Positions 55,997-64,000 of a stretch of 64,000 nt of DNA are shown here, one piece after another. The position numbers and the translations under genes are program-made. Under the pieces are notes generated by a model. That model ran no database searches, was not told where the DNA came from, and worked only from the letters and a program-made list of their open reading frames with translations. Every line of letters begins with the position of its first letter. Position 1 is the stretch's first letter. Source of the DNA: JAHEME01 sp034435035 (GTDB taxonomy: Bacteria; Chloroflexota; Anaerolineae; Aggregatilineales; UBA3940); the NCBI GenBank assembly GCA_034435035.1, contig DAOTXW010000023.1, forward strand, positions 155,661-219,660, in the 5' to 3' direction.

Positions 55997-58195
55997 GTGG
56001 ATCAGGTTGTACCTATGCTGTCATTTGAAGAGTTGATCGCGCCGCTGCCCGATCTGCCCATCCCTGAGCAGGCTATGCTCAGACGCGCCTATGACTTCGC
56101 ACGTGAAGCTCACAGGGATCAGAAGCGACAGTCCGGCGAAGAATTCTTTGTTCATTGCATTGAAGTCGCCCGCATTTTGATCGACCTGCGCATGGAGACC
56201 CCCGTTCTGGCTGCTGGCCTGCTGCATGATGTTGTTGAGGACAATAAGGACATTGAGATCGACGACATCGCGGAGGAGTTCGGCAAAGAAGTCGCCGCGC
56301 TGGTCGCCGGGGTCACGAAGCTGGATGATGTCACCCGGATCGAGCGGCTGCCGGCCGGATCGAATGTGTCGCAGAAGGCACGCAACCACGACCGGGATGC
56401 GGAGTATCTGCGCAAGACGCTGCTGGCCATGAGCGACGACATCCGCATCATGCTGATCAAGCTGGCGGACCGTCTTCACAACATGCGGACGCTGGGGCAT
56501 CTGCCGCGGCATAAACAGATCAACAATGCGCAGGAGACGATCGATATCTTCGCGCCGCTGGCCGGACGGCTGGGCATCTGGCAGATGAAGTGGGAGCTCG
56601 AAGACCTGTCATTCCGGTATCTTGATCCGGATCGCTACAAGATGATCGCCCGGCTGATCGATGAGCGCAAGGCCGACCGGGACTTCTATGTCGATCGGAT
56701 CGTGCGGCAGCTGCAGGACATCCTCGCTGAGCACCAGATCAAGGCGGAGGTCTCCGGGCGCTCCAAGCACATTTACAGCATCTGGCGCAAGATGGAGCGA
56801 AAAGGCATCTCGTTCAACCAGATCTTTGATGTGCGGGCTGTTCGCGTTTTGGTCGATGATGTCTACACCTGCTACCAGGTGCTGGGAATCATCCACCAGA
56901 CCTGGCGGCCAATAGCGGGCGAGTTTGACGACTACATCGCATCTCCTAAAGACAACTTCTATCAGGCTCTTCATACCGCGGTGCTGCTCGACGATGGGAA
57001 GACGCTGGAAGTCCAGATTCGAACCCATGAGATGCACGAAAATGCCGAGTATGGCGTCGCTGCCCACTGGCGCTACAAGGAACAGGGGCATCATCAGCGC
57101 GACGAGGCTTTCGAGCGCCGGATCAAGCAGCTGCGTGAGATGATAGAGGTCGGTCGCAATGTGGATGATGCCAACGAGTTTCTGGAGGTCATGCGCAGCG
57201 AGGTCTTTCAGGACCGGGTGTATGTCTTCACCCCGCGCGGCGACATCGTGGACCTGCCCAGCGGCGCGACGCCGATCGACTTCGCCTACCACATTCACAC
57301 TGACGTTGGTGACCGCTGCCGTGGCGCCAAGGTCAACGGCAAACTGGTTCCACTGGATCACACGCTGCGCGTGGGCGACCGGGTCGAGATCCTGACGGCC
57401 AAGCGAGGCGGCCCCAGCAGGGACTGGCTGAACCCTAACCTGGGGTATGTCAGAACCAAACGCGCCATCGGCAAGATCCGCCAGTGGTTCCGCCGCCAGG
57501 ATCGGGAGAAGATGATCGCCCTGGGCAAAGAGGTGCTGGATCGGGAACTCAAGCGGCTCGGGGTAGAAAAGACCTCACACGACCAGATTGCGGCCCTGTT
57601 TGGCATCGACAAGACCGAGGATTTGCTGGCGCAAATCGGGTTTGGTGATATTTATCCTCAGCACATCGCGACGCGGGTGCTGGAGATGGATCGCCGCACG
57701 GTGGCGGAGGAGCCTGAGTTTCCTGCGGCTCCGGCGCCGGCGGGGCCCATCACGGCAGAGGGCGTCCGAATCCTGGGCACCGGAGGCTTGCTGACAACCC
57801 TGGCGCGCTGCTGCAACCCGGTTCACGGGGAACAAATCATCGGCTACATCACCCGTGGGCGGGGGGTCAGCATCCACCGCCGTGACTGCCCGAATGTGCT
57901 GAACCTGCCCGATCAGGAGCGCCTCATTGCCGTTGACTGGGGGGTGCCCAGCGCAGCCCGCTACCCGGTTCCGGTGACGATCAGTGCCTATGATCGCGAG
58001 GGCCTGATGCGGGACATTGGCGCGGCGGTGGCCGAAGAACGCATCAACATGCGGGATGTAAACATCCGCACGCACAAGCACATCGCCACCTTCACGGTCA
58101 CCATGGAGGTGGAGAGCCCTGCCCAGCTCAGCCGCATCCTGGCCAAGATCGAACGGGTGCCCAATGTGATGGAAGCACGCCGCCGCAGCGCCTAG
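55997..58195 (+). CDS. rel: Bifunctional (p)ppGpp synthetase/hydrolase, Rel/SpoT type
   Basis: A 732-residue stringent-response enzyme. GTG 55997 is used; ATG 56015 (MLSFEELIAPLP) is an alternative and fits the family N-terminus well. The HD hydrolase domain (about 30-200) has His77-Asp78 in GLLHDVVEDN and RLHNMRTL. The synthetase domain (about 240-370) has GRSKHIYSIWRKM and EVQIRTHEMHENAEYGVAAHW. TGS domain (VYVFTPRGDIVDLPSGATPIDFAYHIHTDVG), zinc-finger-like CCNPVHGE/CPN segment and a C-terminal ACT domain (PVPVTISAYDREGLMRDIGAAV) follow. Both active sites look intact. It makes and degrades ppGpp in response to starvation. Confidence 0.95.
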   Translation: MDQVVPMLSFEELIAPLPDLPIPEQAMLRRAYDFAREAHRDQKRQSGEEFFVHCIEVARILIDLRMETPVLAAGLLHDVVEDNKDIEIDDIAEEFGKEVAALVAGVTKLDDVTRIERLPAGSNVSQKARNHDRDAEYLRKTLLAMSDDIRIMLIKLADRLHNMRTLGHLPRHKQINNAQETIDIFAPLAGRLGIWQMKWELEDLSFRYLDPDRYKMIARLIDERKADRDFYVDRIVRQLQDILAEHQIKAEVSGRSKHIYSIWRKMERKGISFNQIFDVRAVRVLVDDVYTCYQVLGIIHQTWRPIAGEFDDYIASPKDNFYQALHTAVLLDDGKTLEVQIRTHEMHENAEYGVAAHWRYKEQGHHQRDEAFERRIKQLREMIEVGRNVDDANEFLEVMRSEVFQDRVYVFTPRGDIVDLPSGATPIDFAYHIHTDVGDRCRGAKVNGKLVPLDHTLRVGDRVEILTAKRGGPSRDWLNPNLGYVRTKRAIGKIRQWFRRQDREKMIALGKEVLDRELKRLGVEKTSHDQIAALFGIDKTEDLLAQIGFGDIYPQHIATRVLEMDRRTVAEEPEFPAAPAPAGPITAEGVRILGTGGLLTTLARCCNPVHGEQIIGYITRGRGVSIHRRDCPNVLNLPDQERLIAVDWGVPSAARYPVPVTISAYDREGLMRDIGAAVAEERINMRDVNIRTHKHIATFTVTMEVESPAQLSRILAKIERVPNVMEARRRSA

Positions 58196-58220
58196 CCCGG
58201 GCAGGGCGCTGAAAGGCCCA

Positions 58221-59216
58221 TCATTCCTGGCCAAGCCCCGACTTGATCGCCCGGATAACTTCCCCCTGAACAGCCTGCCGGGCCTGGCGAATGGCGTTCT
58301 TGATGGCAATCTCGTTGGAGCGGCCGTGGGCGATGATAACGATCCCCTCAACCCCCAGCAGGATGGCGCCCCCGATCTCAAATGGATCGATCTTCCTGCG
58401 CACCCGCCGGAAGGCTGGCCGTGCCAACAACCCACCCAGGCTGGTGAGCAGGCCGGCTTTGATCTCCTGCTCGATCAGGCGCCCCATCATACTGCCCATC
58501 GCTTCCAGCGTCTTACCCATGATGTTGCCGGTAAACCCGTCGTGAATGACGATGTCAGTCTGGCCCTGCAGGACTTCCTTGGGCTCCATGTTGCCGACGA
58601 AATGGATGGTTGACGCCGCCTGCATCAGCGGCATGGTCGCATGGACCAGTTCGTTGCCTTTTCCTTCCTCTTCACCATTGCTGAGCAGTGCGACGCGCGG
58701 CTCAGCAATGCCCAGCGCCAGCCGCGCGTAGCTGCTGGTCATTTCGGCAAACTGCACCAGCCATTCCGGACGGCAGTCGGCATTTGCGCCAAAGTCCGCC
58801 ATGATGGTATAGCCGACCGGGTTGCGAAAGACAGCGGTCAGGGCCGGGCGGCTCACGCCGCGGATGCGCTTGAGCGCCCGCAGGGTGGCCACTGCCAGAA
58901 CGGCCCCGGTGTTGCCGGCTGATACGAAAGCGTCCGCCTGATCTTCTCTGACCAGACCCATGCCCACGTGCATGGACGAATCCGTCAGGTGCTTGGCGCT
59001 TTCACCCGGCTTGTCCAGCATGCCAATCGCCTGACTGGCATGAACCACCTCGAGCTGGAGGCCGGCGGTGTCGTGACGAGCCAGCTCCGCCTCAACACGC
59101 GGCCTGTCCCCGACCAGGATGATATGGTCACCCCATTCGCGGGCGGCAAGGACAGCGCCTGCCACATCCGGGACGGGGAAATTGTCCGACCCCATGGCGT
59201 CAACAACAATGCGCAT
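58221..59216 (-). CDS. plsX: Phosphate acyltransferase PlsX
   Basis: Acyl-ACP:phosphate acyltransferase, 331 aa, forming acyl phosphate for phospholipid synthesis with PlsY. Signatures are RIVVDAMGSDNFPVPDVAGAV, MHVGMGLVREDQADAFVSAGNTGAVLA, LLSNGEEEGKGNELV, IHFVGNMEPKEVLQGQTDIVIHDGFTGNIMGKTLEA and GAILLGVEGIVIIAHGRS. It lies 33 bases downstream of the LON-domain gene on the same strand and 25 bases from the convergent rel gene. No fabH or acpP follows, unlike in many fab clusters. Confidence 0.95.
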   Translation of the reverse strand: MRIVVDAMGSDNFPVPDVAGAVLAAREWGDHIILVGDRPRVEAELARHDTAGLQLEVVHASQAIGMLDKPGESAKHLTDSSMHVGMGLVREDQADAFVSAGNTGAVLAVATLRALKRIRGVSRPALTAVFRNPVGYTIMADFGANADCRPEWLVQFAEMTSSYARLALGIAEPRVALLSNGEEEGKGNELVHATMPLMQAASTIHFVGNMEPKEVLQGQTDIVIHDGFTGNIMGKTLEAMGSMMGRLIEQEIKAGLLTSLGGLLARPAFRRVRRKIDPFEIGGAILLGVEGIVIIAHGRSNEIAIKNAIRQARQAVQGEVIRAIKSGLGQE

Positions 59217-59249
59217 CGTGTAATTCCTGCTCCTGAGTGAACGGGCTAA

Positions 59250-59915
59250 TCAATTGGCTGAGAAGGGCGATCGGCGGATGGGATCCTGTTCGATGGCGAG
59301 CATCCGGCTGATCATCAGCTGCTCCCGCCGCAGCAGGGATTCCTGACGCTGCAGCATGCTGGGCAGATCAGCGGCTTCCAGCAGCTCCTGCTTCTCGTCC
59401 AGCTGCAGGGGCAGGATAATGGCAGTCAGCAGCGCCAGCGCCCGGCCATCTTCGGGTATCTCATCAAACGCAAGAGCTGGCAAACCAGCAAGCTGCAGGG
59501 CGCGAAGATAAGCCTTCAGCCCTGACAGAACCCGGCGCGAGATGGGCGCTACCGACGGGTCATCTTCCCCCGGCAGAGGGACATCCTCAACCAGGCCCAC
59601 GGTGTAAGGTTTGCCCGGCTGCAGCGAATGGATGCGAAAGCGTTGATAGCCAACCGTCTGGATGTTCATCCGCTCGTCAGGCAGGTGCTCCACCTGCGTG
59701 ATGTAGGCCGATGTCCCCATCGCATAAGTGCGGGCCGGGCCGCCGACCTCCTGGCCTTCCCGGATCAGGACGACGCCAAAAGGCTGGTTAGTGCGAAGGC
59801 ACTCTCCGATCATGATCCGGTAGCGGGGTTCGAAGATATGAAGAGGCAGCACCATACCGGGGAAGAGCACCGTGTTAAGGGGGAAAAGGGGCAGTGATTT
59901 GAGACTTTTGTTCAT
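59250..59915 (-). CDS. LON substrate-binding domain protein
   Basis: A 221-residue protein that is only the N-terminal LON (PUA-like) domain of Lon protease: LPLFPLNTVLFPGMVLPLHIFEPRYRIMIGECLRTNQPFGVVLI, GTSAYITQVEHLPDERMNIQTVGYQRFRI. A helical C-terminal part (DEIPEDGRALALLTAIILPLQLDEKQELLEAADLPSMLQRQESLLRRE) resembles the Lon helical bundle. The AAA+ and protease domains are absent, as is normal for this stand-alone family (YbaY/PA-like), whose role is not settled. It is upstream of plsX on the same strand. Confidence 0.9.
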   Translation of the reverse strand: MNKSLKSLPLFPLNTVLFPGMVLPLHIFEPRYRIMIGECLRTNQPFGVVLIREGQEVGGPARTYAMGTSAYITQVEHLPDERMNIQTVGYQRFRIHSLQPGKPYTVGLVEDVPLPGEDDPSVAPISRRVLSGLKAYLRALQLAGLPALAFDEIPEDGRALALLTAIILPLQLDEKQELLEAADLPSMLQRQESLLRREQLMISRMLAIEQDPIRRSPFSAN

Positions 59916-59963
59916 GACGTCAGCCTGCCATGCGCCAGCGGCGCCTCCTCGCAGGGGCGGTCA

Positions 59964-59991
59964 TTGACAGGAACCCCCTGCATGCTATAAT
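59964..59991 (+). promoter_or_regulatory. Promoter of tRNA-Leu(GAG)
   Basis: Consensus TTGACA (59964-59969), 16-base spacer, consensus TATAAT (59986-59991), ten bases before the tRNA 5' end. This is the best sigma-70-type match in the window. Confidence 0.88.
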
Positions 59992-60001
59992 TCAACCGTG
60001 C

Positions 60002-60083
60002 GCCCCGGTGGCGGAATTGGCATACGCGGCAGGTTGAGGGCCTGTGCCCTCTGGGCGTGAGAGTTCGAGTCTCTCCCGGGGCA
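60002..60083 (+). tRNA. tRNA-Leu(GAG)
   Basis: An 82-base class II tRNA. The acceptor GCCCCGG pairs with CCGGGGC, discriminator A. The anticodon stem GCAGG/CCTGT holds loop TTGAGGG, anticodon GAG. The variable arm (TGCCCTCTGGGCGT region) and GAGTTCGAGTC T-loop are present. CCA is not encoded. Confidence 0.97.
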
Positions 60084-60087
60084 TCCG

Positions 60088-60120
60088 ACACCCACTTCGA
60101 TCTGGTGGGTGTTCTGCTTT
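60088..60120 (+). terminator. Terminator after tRNA-Leu(GAG)
   Basis: ACACCCAC (60088-60095) pairs with GTGGGTGT (60105-60112), 9-base loop, then TCTGCTTT. The T tract is interrupted, so strength is moderate. Confidence 0.6.
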
Positions 60121-60134
60121 GTGCCACCTGAGGG

Positions 60135-62585
60135 CTACACGCCGCGGGTTTCCACCTGCAGCATTGCCGCCAGCCGCGCCACCAGCCCAATCAGATCCGC
60201 AGTATACGTGGTGACATAGTCCTGCGCCATGCGCTGCACCAGTTCAGTATGGCCGGCCTGCACCAGCGGCCGGACGTGCGGGCGGAAGTCACGCATGGTA
60301 ACGATCAGCCGATCCTGATCATCGGACATGACGCCCCATACCAGTTCCTTGGTATCCCCATCATCCTTGGCGCTCATGAACCGTGTCAGAGATGAACCCT
60401 GCGCCACCCGGCCCACATTCGAGTAGACCTCATCCCCTTTGATGATCTCGTTGAGCACCGGGAACTGCTCCGGGATCACGTTCAGCAGGCGCTGGATCGA
60501 CGGGGGCAGCCCGACCAGGAGCTCCAGAATGGCGATATTCAGGCTTTCCCCGCGCATGGCCACGGCCTTGTTGGCCGCCAGCACATGGCTGAACGCGATC
60601 AGGTTGCCGATCAGGAGCGCCCGCTTCAGGGCAAACGACCGGAGCGCCGCGATTCCCTCCGGCGTATCCGGCGGTTCGATGCGGCGGTAGGCCTGGTAGG
60701 CATCCCAGGTGCTGTCCCAGACCCAGACCAGGTTATCCGCCAGCACCAGATTCCGGAAGGTGATCGGGAAGATCCGCTCATGGGGCTCAAGCAGAGAGGC
60801 ATCCACCGGGATCAGCAGGGCCGGGTTGGTCTCACGGCCCCGCCGCAGCGAGCGCGCGATCGCCGCGACCGCCCGACGTTCTTCCGAGGTACGGGCGGAT
60901 GCCTTCAGCGCATCGATCTCCTTCTGTACGCTGGGCGATGGGGTGTAGTGCGCTGCATGGAAAATGCGGGTGATGACCAGCAGGTCGTTCACCGTCAGCT
61001 GAGCGCCGCGCTGGATCAGCATCTTGCGCAGGCGAGATGCCTGGGAGATGAAGTCCCAGATCGTGGTTTCGGCTGAAACTTCTGGAACCTGCCGAATGGC
61101 CTGGGCCCGGCGACGGAAGGCATCATTGGCCTGAAGCTGCAAAGGCCGCACCGGAGCCGCCTCGCTGGGTGCGATCGTCACGATGCGGCGGCACCACTGC
61201 ACCGCCGAGTTGGTGAACACCTCGGCCATGGCCAACGACCAGGTGCCGTCAAAGAAGACGTGCGACTGATCGAAAACGAAGGTCCTCTCAGTACGCCGGA
61301 TGGTGAGCGCATGGTCGCCGATTCCGCGAGCACTGCGGCGCAGCTCGGCCAGCCAATCCTCGCTTTTGCCGGCATCCCAGTTGATGATCACCGGAGCATT
61401 GGCCAGCTCAGCGATCTCTGCCTGAGTCGGAGCCGGCAGAAGTGCGCGGAGCATCTGCTGCTGGCTGCGCGGAGTCTCTGCCAGCAAGATATCGGTGGCC
61501 ATCTCCGGGTAACGGACTTCACGCGCTGGCTCCGCGAGAATCTGCTGCAGCTGCCACTCAATGCGCGAGGCGGAGGCCATGTCCAGGTAGCCCACCCATT
61601 TATGATCCCGGACCCGGTACAGCTGCTCCCCTTCCAGCACCAGGCGCTCGCCGGCTTCATCGACTGGCTCGCCGTCGATCAGGCGGAGCGTCGTGGAAGC
61701 TCCGCCATGGCCGTAGATCACCGCATTGCCGTCTTCATCGTGGGCGGCAACATCCAGCAGGTAGTAGCGCCCGCCGATCACCAGGCCGATCCGGGCATCC
61801 CAGAGCGGGATAGGCTCCTTATCATCCATGAAACGGCCCGGGACCAGCCGCGCCAGCAGGGACATCTGCTTCTGGTAGCCGCGGCGCCGGGTGGCAGCCA
61901 GCGTCTCGTACTGCTCGGTGAGGTAATCCTGCCACTCGCGGGGCAGAGCCTGCCGGCGGGGGCGAATGAAGGCTTCAAAAGCGGCCCGGCGGACATCCGC
62001 ATACGTGCCGTTGAGAGGAGCGCCGAATGGGCGGGCCACTTCCCACTGCCGGCCCAGGCGCACAAACTCGGGAAGATCGCTAAGGCCAGCCTGATCCGCG
62101 GCATGAGACATCAGGCGCAGCATGGTCCACTCGTCCCAGACCACGCCCATCAGCTCCTCGTACCCCCATACGAACTGGATCACGGTCATAACCCAGGCGG
62201 TCAGGTCGTCAAGCTCGGTGGCGCTCTCCGGACGAGTGCGGTGGTAGCCATCTGTCTCAACCGTGTGGTGAGCCAGGTCCTCGCGCAGCCCATATCCCAG
62301 ATAGAACTGCCATGCGCCCCGCGGGAAATGCCGCGGCTGGCCGGTGATGGCGGTCCGGATCCGCTGGTAAAGCTCAAGCCCATAGGCCGGGATCACAATC
62401 AGGGCGACATAGAGCGCCTGGTTGGCCAGGTCGCTGAGGTGCAGACGTCCTTCGGCCTCACTGCGCGCTCGCACCCGGCGGGCACGCAGCAGGGTCAGCC
62501 CGCTGCGCAGAAGCCCCGGCAGCGTATCCGCCGCAAAGTAGGATTCAAGTGGATCGTGCGGATGCCCGTCTTCCGGCACTAGCAT
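60135..62585 (-). CDS. Large protein of unrecognised family with HHxxE-like and HxxxDG motifs
   Basis: An 816-residue soluble protein from ATG 62585 (a TTG at 62591 is in frame). I do not recognise the family. Residues about 40-160 are mostly helical and contain GLREDLAHHTVETDGYH (Glu102, His106, His107, Glu110, His115) and WGYEELMGVVWDEWTML, a pattern of acids and histidines that could bind two metals. Residues about 250-330 are beta-rich (IGLVIGGRYYLLDVAAHDEDGNAVIYG). A second unit around 430-460 has FDQSHVFFDGTWSLAMAEVF with His442, Asp446 and Gly447: the HxxxDG signature used by condensation and carnitine/choline acyltransferases, here in an otherwise unfamiliar setting. The C-terminal 300 residues are helical. 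It is convergent with tRNA-Leu(GAG) and divergent from the sugar dehydrogenase gene. Confidence 0.78.
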   Translation of the reverse strand: MLVPEDGHPHDPLESYFAADTLPGLLRSGLTLLRARRVRARSEAEGRLHLSDLANQALYVALIVIPAYGLELYQRIRTAITGQPRHFPRGAWQFYLGYGLREDLAHHTVETDGYHRTRPESATELDDLTAWVMTVIQFVWGYEELMGVVWDEWTMLRLMSHAADQAGLSDLPEFVRLGRQWEVARPFGAPLNGTYADVRRAAFEAFIRPRRQALPREWQDYLTEQYETLAATRRRGYQKQMSLLARLVPGRFMDDKEPIPLWDARIGLVIGGRYYLLDVAAHDEDGNAVIYGHGGASTTLRLIDGEPVDEAGERLVLEGEQLYRVRDHKWVGYLDMASASRIEWQLQQILAEPAREVRYPEMATDILLAETPRSQQQMLRALLPAPTQAEIAELANAPVIINWDAGKSEDWLAELRRSARGIGDHALTIRRTERTFVFDQSHVFFDGTWSLAMAEVFTNSAVQWCRRIVTIAPSEAAPVRPLQLQANDAFRRRAQAIRQVPEVSAETTIWDFISQASRLRKMLIQRGAQLTVNDLLVITRIFHAAHYTPSPSVQKEIDALKASARTSEERRAVAAIARSLRRGRETNPALLIPVDASLLEPHERIFPITFRNLVLADNLVWVWDSTWDAYQAYRRIEPPDTPEGIAALRSFALKRALLIGNLIAFSHVLAANKAVAMRGESLNIAILELLVGLPPSIQRLLNVIPEQFPVLNEIIKGDEVYSNVGRVAQGSSLTRFMSAKDDGDTKELVWGVMSDDQDRLIVTMRDFRPHVRPLVQAGHTELVQRMAQDYVTTYTADLIGLVARLAAMLQVETRGV

Positions 62586-62666
62586 TGCCAAAGGGGACTC
62601 ATCCTGTAACTGGGTGCGAGACTCAAGTCTGTCTCAATCGTAGCATCACCTTGACGCCGGTGCCAC

Positions 62667-62695
62667 TCGGCACGATCGACAAGGCAGGTTATACT
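62667..62695 (+). promoter_or_regulatory. Promoter of the sugar dehydrogenase gene
   Basis: TCGGCA (62667-62672), 17-base spacer, TATACT (62690-62695). The leader would be about 65 bases and carries GGAGG at 62751-62755. Confidence 0.55.
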
Positions 62696-62767
62696 CCATT
62701 TGTGGGGGAAAGCACATGCCAGTGCGGGTGCTGCTCCGCTCCCTGTTCATGGAGGAAAACCGTCGTC

Positions 62768-63940
62768 ATGACAACAACGCTGAAACATATCTTGCTTGCA
62801 TCCTTGCTCGCACTGCTGACGCTCGCCGCCTGCCAGAAGCAGGCGGAGCCGACACCGGCGGGCGAGGAGCTGCCAGCGGCCCGTGAACCGCTGCCACTGC
62901 TGCAGGTCCCCAAAGTCCCGGTCAGGGTAGAACTCTACGCTGCCGGCCTGAACTTCCCCACCCGCATGGCCTGGGCGCCGGATGGGCGCCTGTTTGTTGC
63001 CGAGAAGGGAGGCGCCATCCGGGTGATCTCGGCGGATGGGGTGCTTCAGCCACAGCCCGTGATCGAGCTGCCCACCAATGTGGAGGGCGAGCAGGGGCTG
63101 CTGGGAATCGCCCTGGATCCGGGCTTTGCGGACAACGGCTATATCTGGGCCTTCCACACCTGGTCGGACCCGCAGGGCGAGCGCGATCGTCCCTGGCACC
63201 GGCTGGTACGGTTTGTGGAACGAAATGGGACGGGCAGTGATGTCAGAGTGGCCTGGGAAGTTGAGGACGCCTTCCCGGAATCCACGATTCTGAACGGCGG
63301 CGATGTAAAATTCGGCCCTGACGGGATGCTGTATCTGTCCCCGGGATCACATAACAATATCCTCAGTACCGTCGATCGGGATGCCCCGCAGGGCAAGATC
63401 CACCGGATGACGCCCACAATCCCTGTACAACCGCCGCCGGACAACCCGGATCCCAGTACAACGATCTGGGCTTACGGGTTTCGCAACACCTATGCCTTCA
63501 CGTTTCACCCGGTGACCGGCGTGATGTACGGCACGGAGAACGGCCCCGACTGCGACGATGAAATTAACCGCATCCTGCCAGCTCGTGATTATGGCTGGCG
63601 AATCGACGGCCTGTGCGAAGACAACAAACTGCCTGCGGATTACCCGACCCGTTTTGAGCCCCCGGTAATATACTTCACGCCGACCACTTCACCGACCGGG
63701 ATCATGTTCTACACCGGCGATGTTTTTCCGGAATGGCAGAACAACCTGTTCTACTGCGCTTACAACCTGGGGCGCATGTACTTCATTACGCTGCTGGATG
63801 ATGGCGTCTCGGTGAAAGGGGCCGGCACGGTCGAGCTTGGCTACCCGCGCTGCGCCGTGGACATCACCACCGGGCCAGATGGCTACATCTACTTCAGCGA
63901 CATCAACGCCATCTACCGGGTGGTGAGGGCGGAAGAATGA
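62768..63940 (+). CDS. PQQ-type glucose/sorbosone dehydrogenase lipoprotein
   Basis: A 390-residue exported protein. ATG 62768 gives a signal peptide with lipobox (LLTLAAC-Q). The rest is the six-bladed GSDH/sorbosone-dehydrogenase propeller: GLNFPTRMAWAPDGRLFVAEKGGAIRVI, EGEQGLLGIALDPGFADNGYIWAFHTW, LNGGDVKFGPDGMLYLSPGSHNN, GKIHRMTP, IWAYGFRNTYAFTFHPVTGVMYGTENGPDCDDEINRI and AVDITTGPDGYIYFSDI. Homologues oxidise sugars with PQQ and bound calcium at the cell surface, though many members have no known substrate. No PQQ-synthesis gene is in the window. Confidence 0.9.
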   Translation: MTTTLKHILLASLLALLTLAACQKQAEPTPAGEELPAAREPLPLLQVPKVPVRVELYAAGLNFPTRMAWAPDGRLFVAEKGGAIRVISADGVLQPQPVIELPTNVEGEQGLLGIALDPGFADNGYIWAFHTWSDPQGERDRPWHRLVRFVERNGTGSDVRVAWEVEDAFPESTILNGGDVKFGPDGMLYLSPGSHNNILSTVDRDAPQGKIHRMTPTIPVQPPPDNPDPSTTIWAYGFRNTYAFTFHPVTGVMYGTENGPDCDDEINRILPARDYGWRIDGLCEDNKLPADYPTRFEPPVIYFTPTTSPTGIMFYTGDVFPEWQNNLFYCAYNLGRMYFITLLDDGVSVKGAGTVELGYPRCAVDITTGPDGYIYFSDINAIYRVVRAEE

Positions 63941-63962
63941 CGGGCCGGTATGCCTGAAGTCG

Positions 63963-64000
63963 GTGGCGGGGTAGCTGAGTCGAAAAGGCCACCCCGCCAC
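63963..64000. terminator. Hairpin after the sugar dehydrogenase gene (cut by window end)
   Basis: GTGGCGGGGT (63963-63972) and its complement at 63991-64000 form a perfect 10-bp stem with an 18-base loop. The window ends at the stem base, so a T tract cannot be seen. Confidence 0.5.

Noticed and set aside
61260..62582. A 440-codon plus-strand open frame antisense to the unrecognised large protein
   Set aside because: The minus-strand frame is longer, has coherent secondary-structure patterns and motifs, and is bounded by sensible intergenic signals.

Overview
The window is GC-rich bacterial chromosome (I estimate low 60s percent GC), densely coded, with no rRNA, insertion sequence, prophage or CRISPR array. 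The protein families together suggest a member of the Chloroflexota (Anaerolineae-like): FHA/DUF3662 with a RodA/FtsW-PBP pair, an NBR1-Ig-like lipoprotein, many Thr/Pro-rich lipoproteins and M23 peptidases, a DivIC-like septum protein, a PPi-type phosphofructokinase and a KorAB 2-oxoacid:ferredoxin oxidoreductase. This is inference from family content; no taxonomic marker was compared. Many starts are GTG or TTG, many genes overlap by 1-4 bases, and tRNA promoters read TTGACA-like / TACAAT or TATAAT.

Layout. 1-8.4 kb, minus strand: SbcC-like ATPase (cut by the window edge), a PPi-type and an ATP-type phosphofructokinase, and dnaE. 8.6-12.0 kb, plus: membrane protein, mutM, anchored repeat protein, NAL1-like serine protease. 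12-15.2 kb, minus: DUF971, GT4 glycosyltransferase, CelD-like acyltransferase, septum-initiator protein, then tRNA-Leu(CAG). 15.4-27.1 kb, plus: lepB, zinc-ribbon protein, pyrophosphatase, a signalling block (histidine kinase, DivK-like regulator, receiver-cyclase, degenerate receiver-GAF-DHp protein), a lipoprotein, lipB, two HAD hydrolases, a lone HyuA and an M23 peptidase, most of them translationally coupled. 27.2-30.1 kb: korAB. 30.2-34.3 kb: tRNA-His, a small protein, a histidine ammonia-lyase and hisS. 34.6-36.9 kb: lipoprotein, WecE-like aminotransferase, tRNA-Gln. 37.1-42.0 kb: two FHA proteins, MTA phosphorylase, RodA/FtsW and a PBP homologue that has lost its catalytic motifs. 42-52.2 kb, minus: CpXC protein, orphan kinase, class III aminotransferase, M50 protease, GT2, two membrane proteins, M19 and M42 peptidases, tatA. 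52.4-55.6 kb, plus: propeller/M15-like fusion and an M23 peptidase. 55.6-56.0 kb: a non-coding region with a helically phased, inverted repeat cluster. 56-64 kb: rel, plsX, LON-domain protein, tRNA-Leu(GAG), an unrecognised 816-residue protein and a PQQ-type sugar dehydrogenase lipoprotein.

The themes are central carbon and PPi metabolism (two PFKs, PPase, KorAB), envelope synthesis and remodelling (RodA/PBP/FHA, M23, M15-like, glycosyltransferases, WecE, LepB, TatA) and signalling. Several envelope or signalling proteins look like pseudo-enzymes. The signals most worth following are the repeat cluster at 55754-55888, the motif-less PBP at 40613-42007 and the unrecognised protein at 60135-62585.
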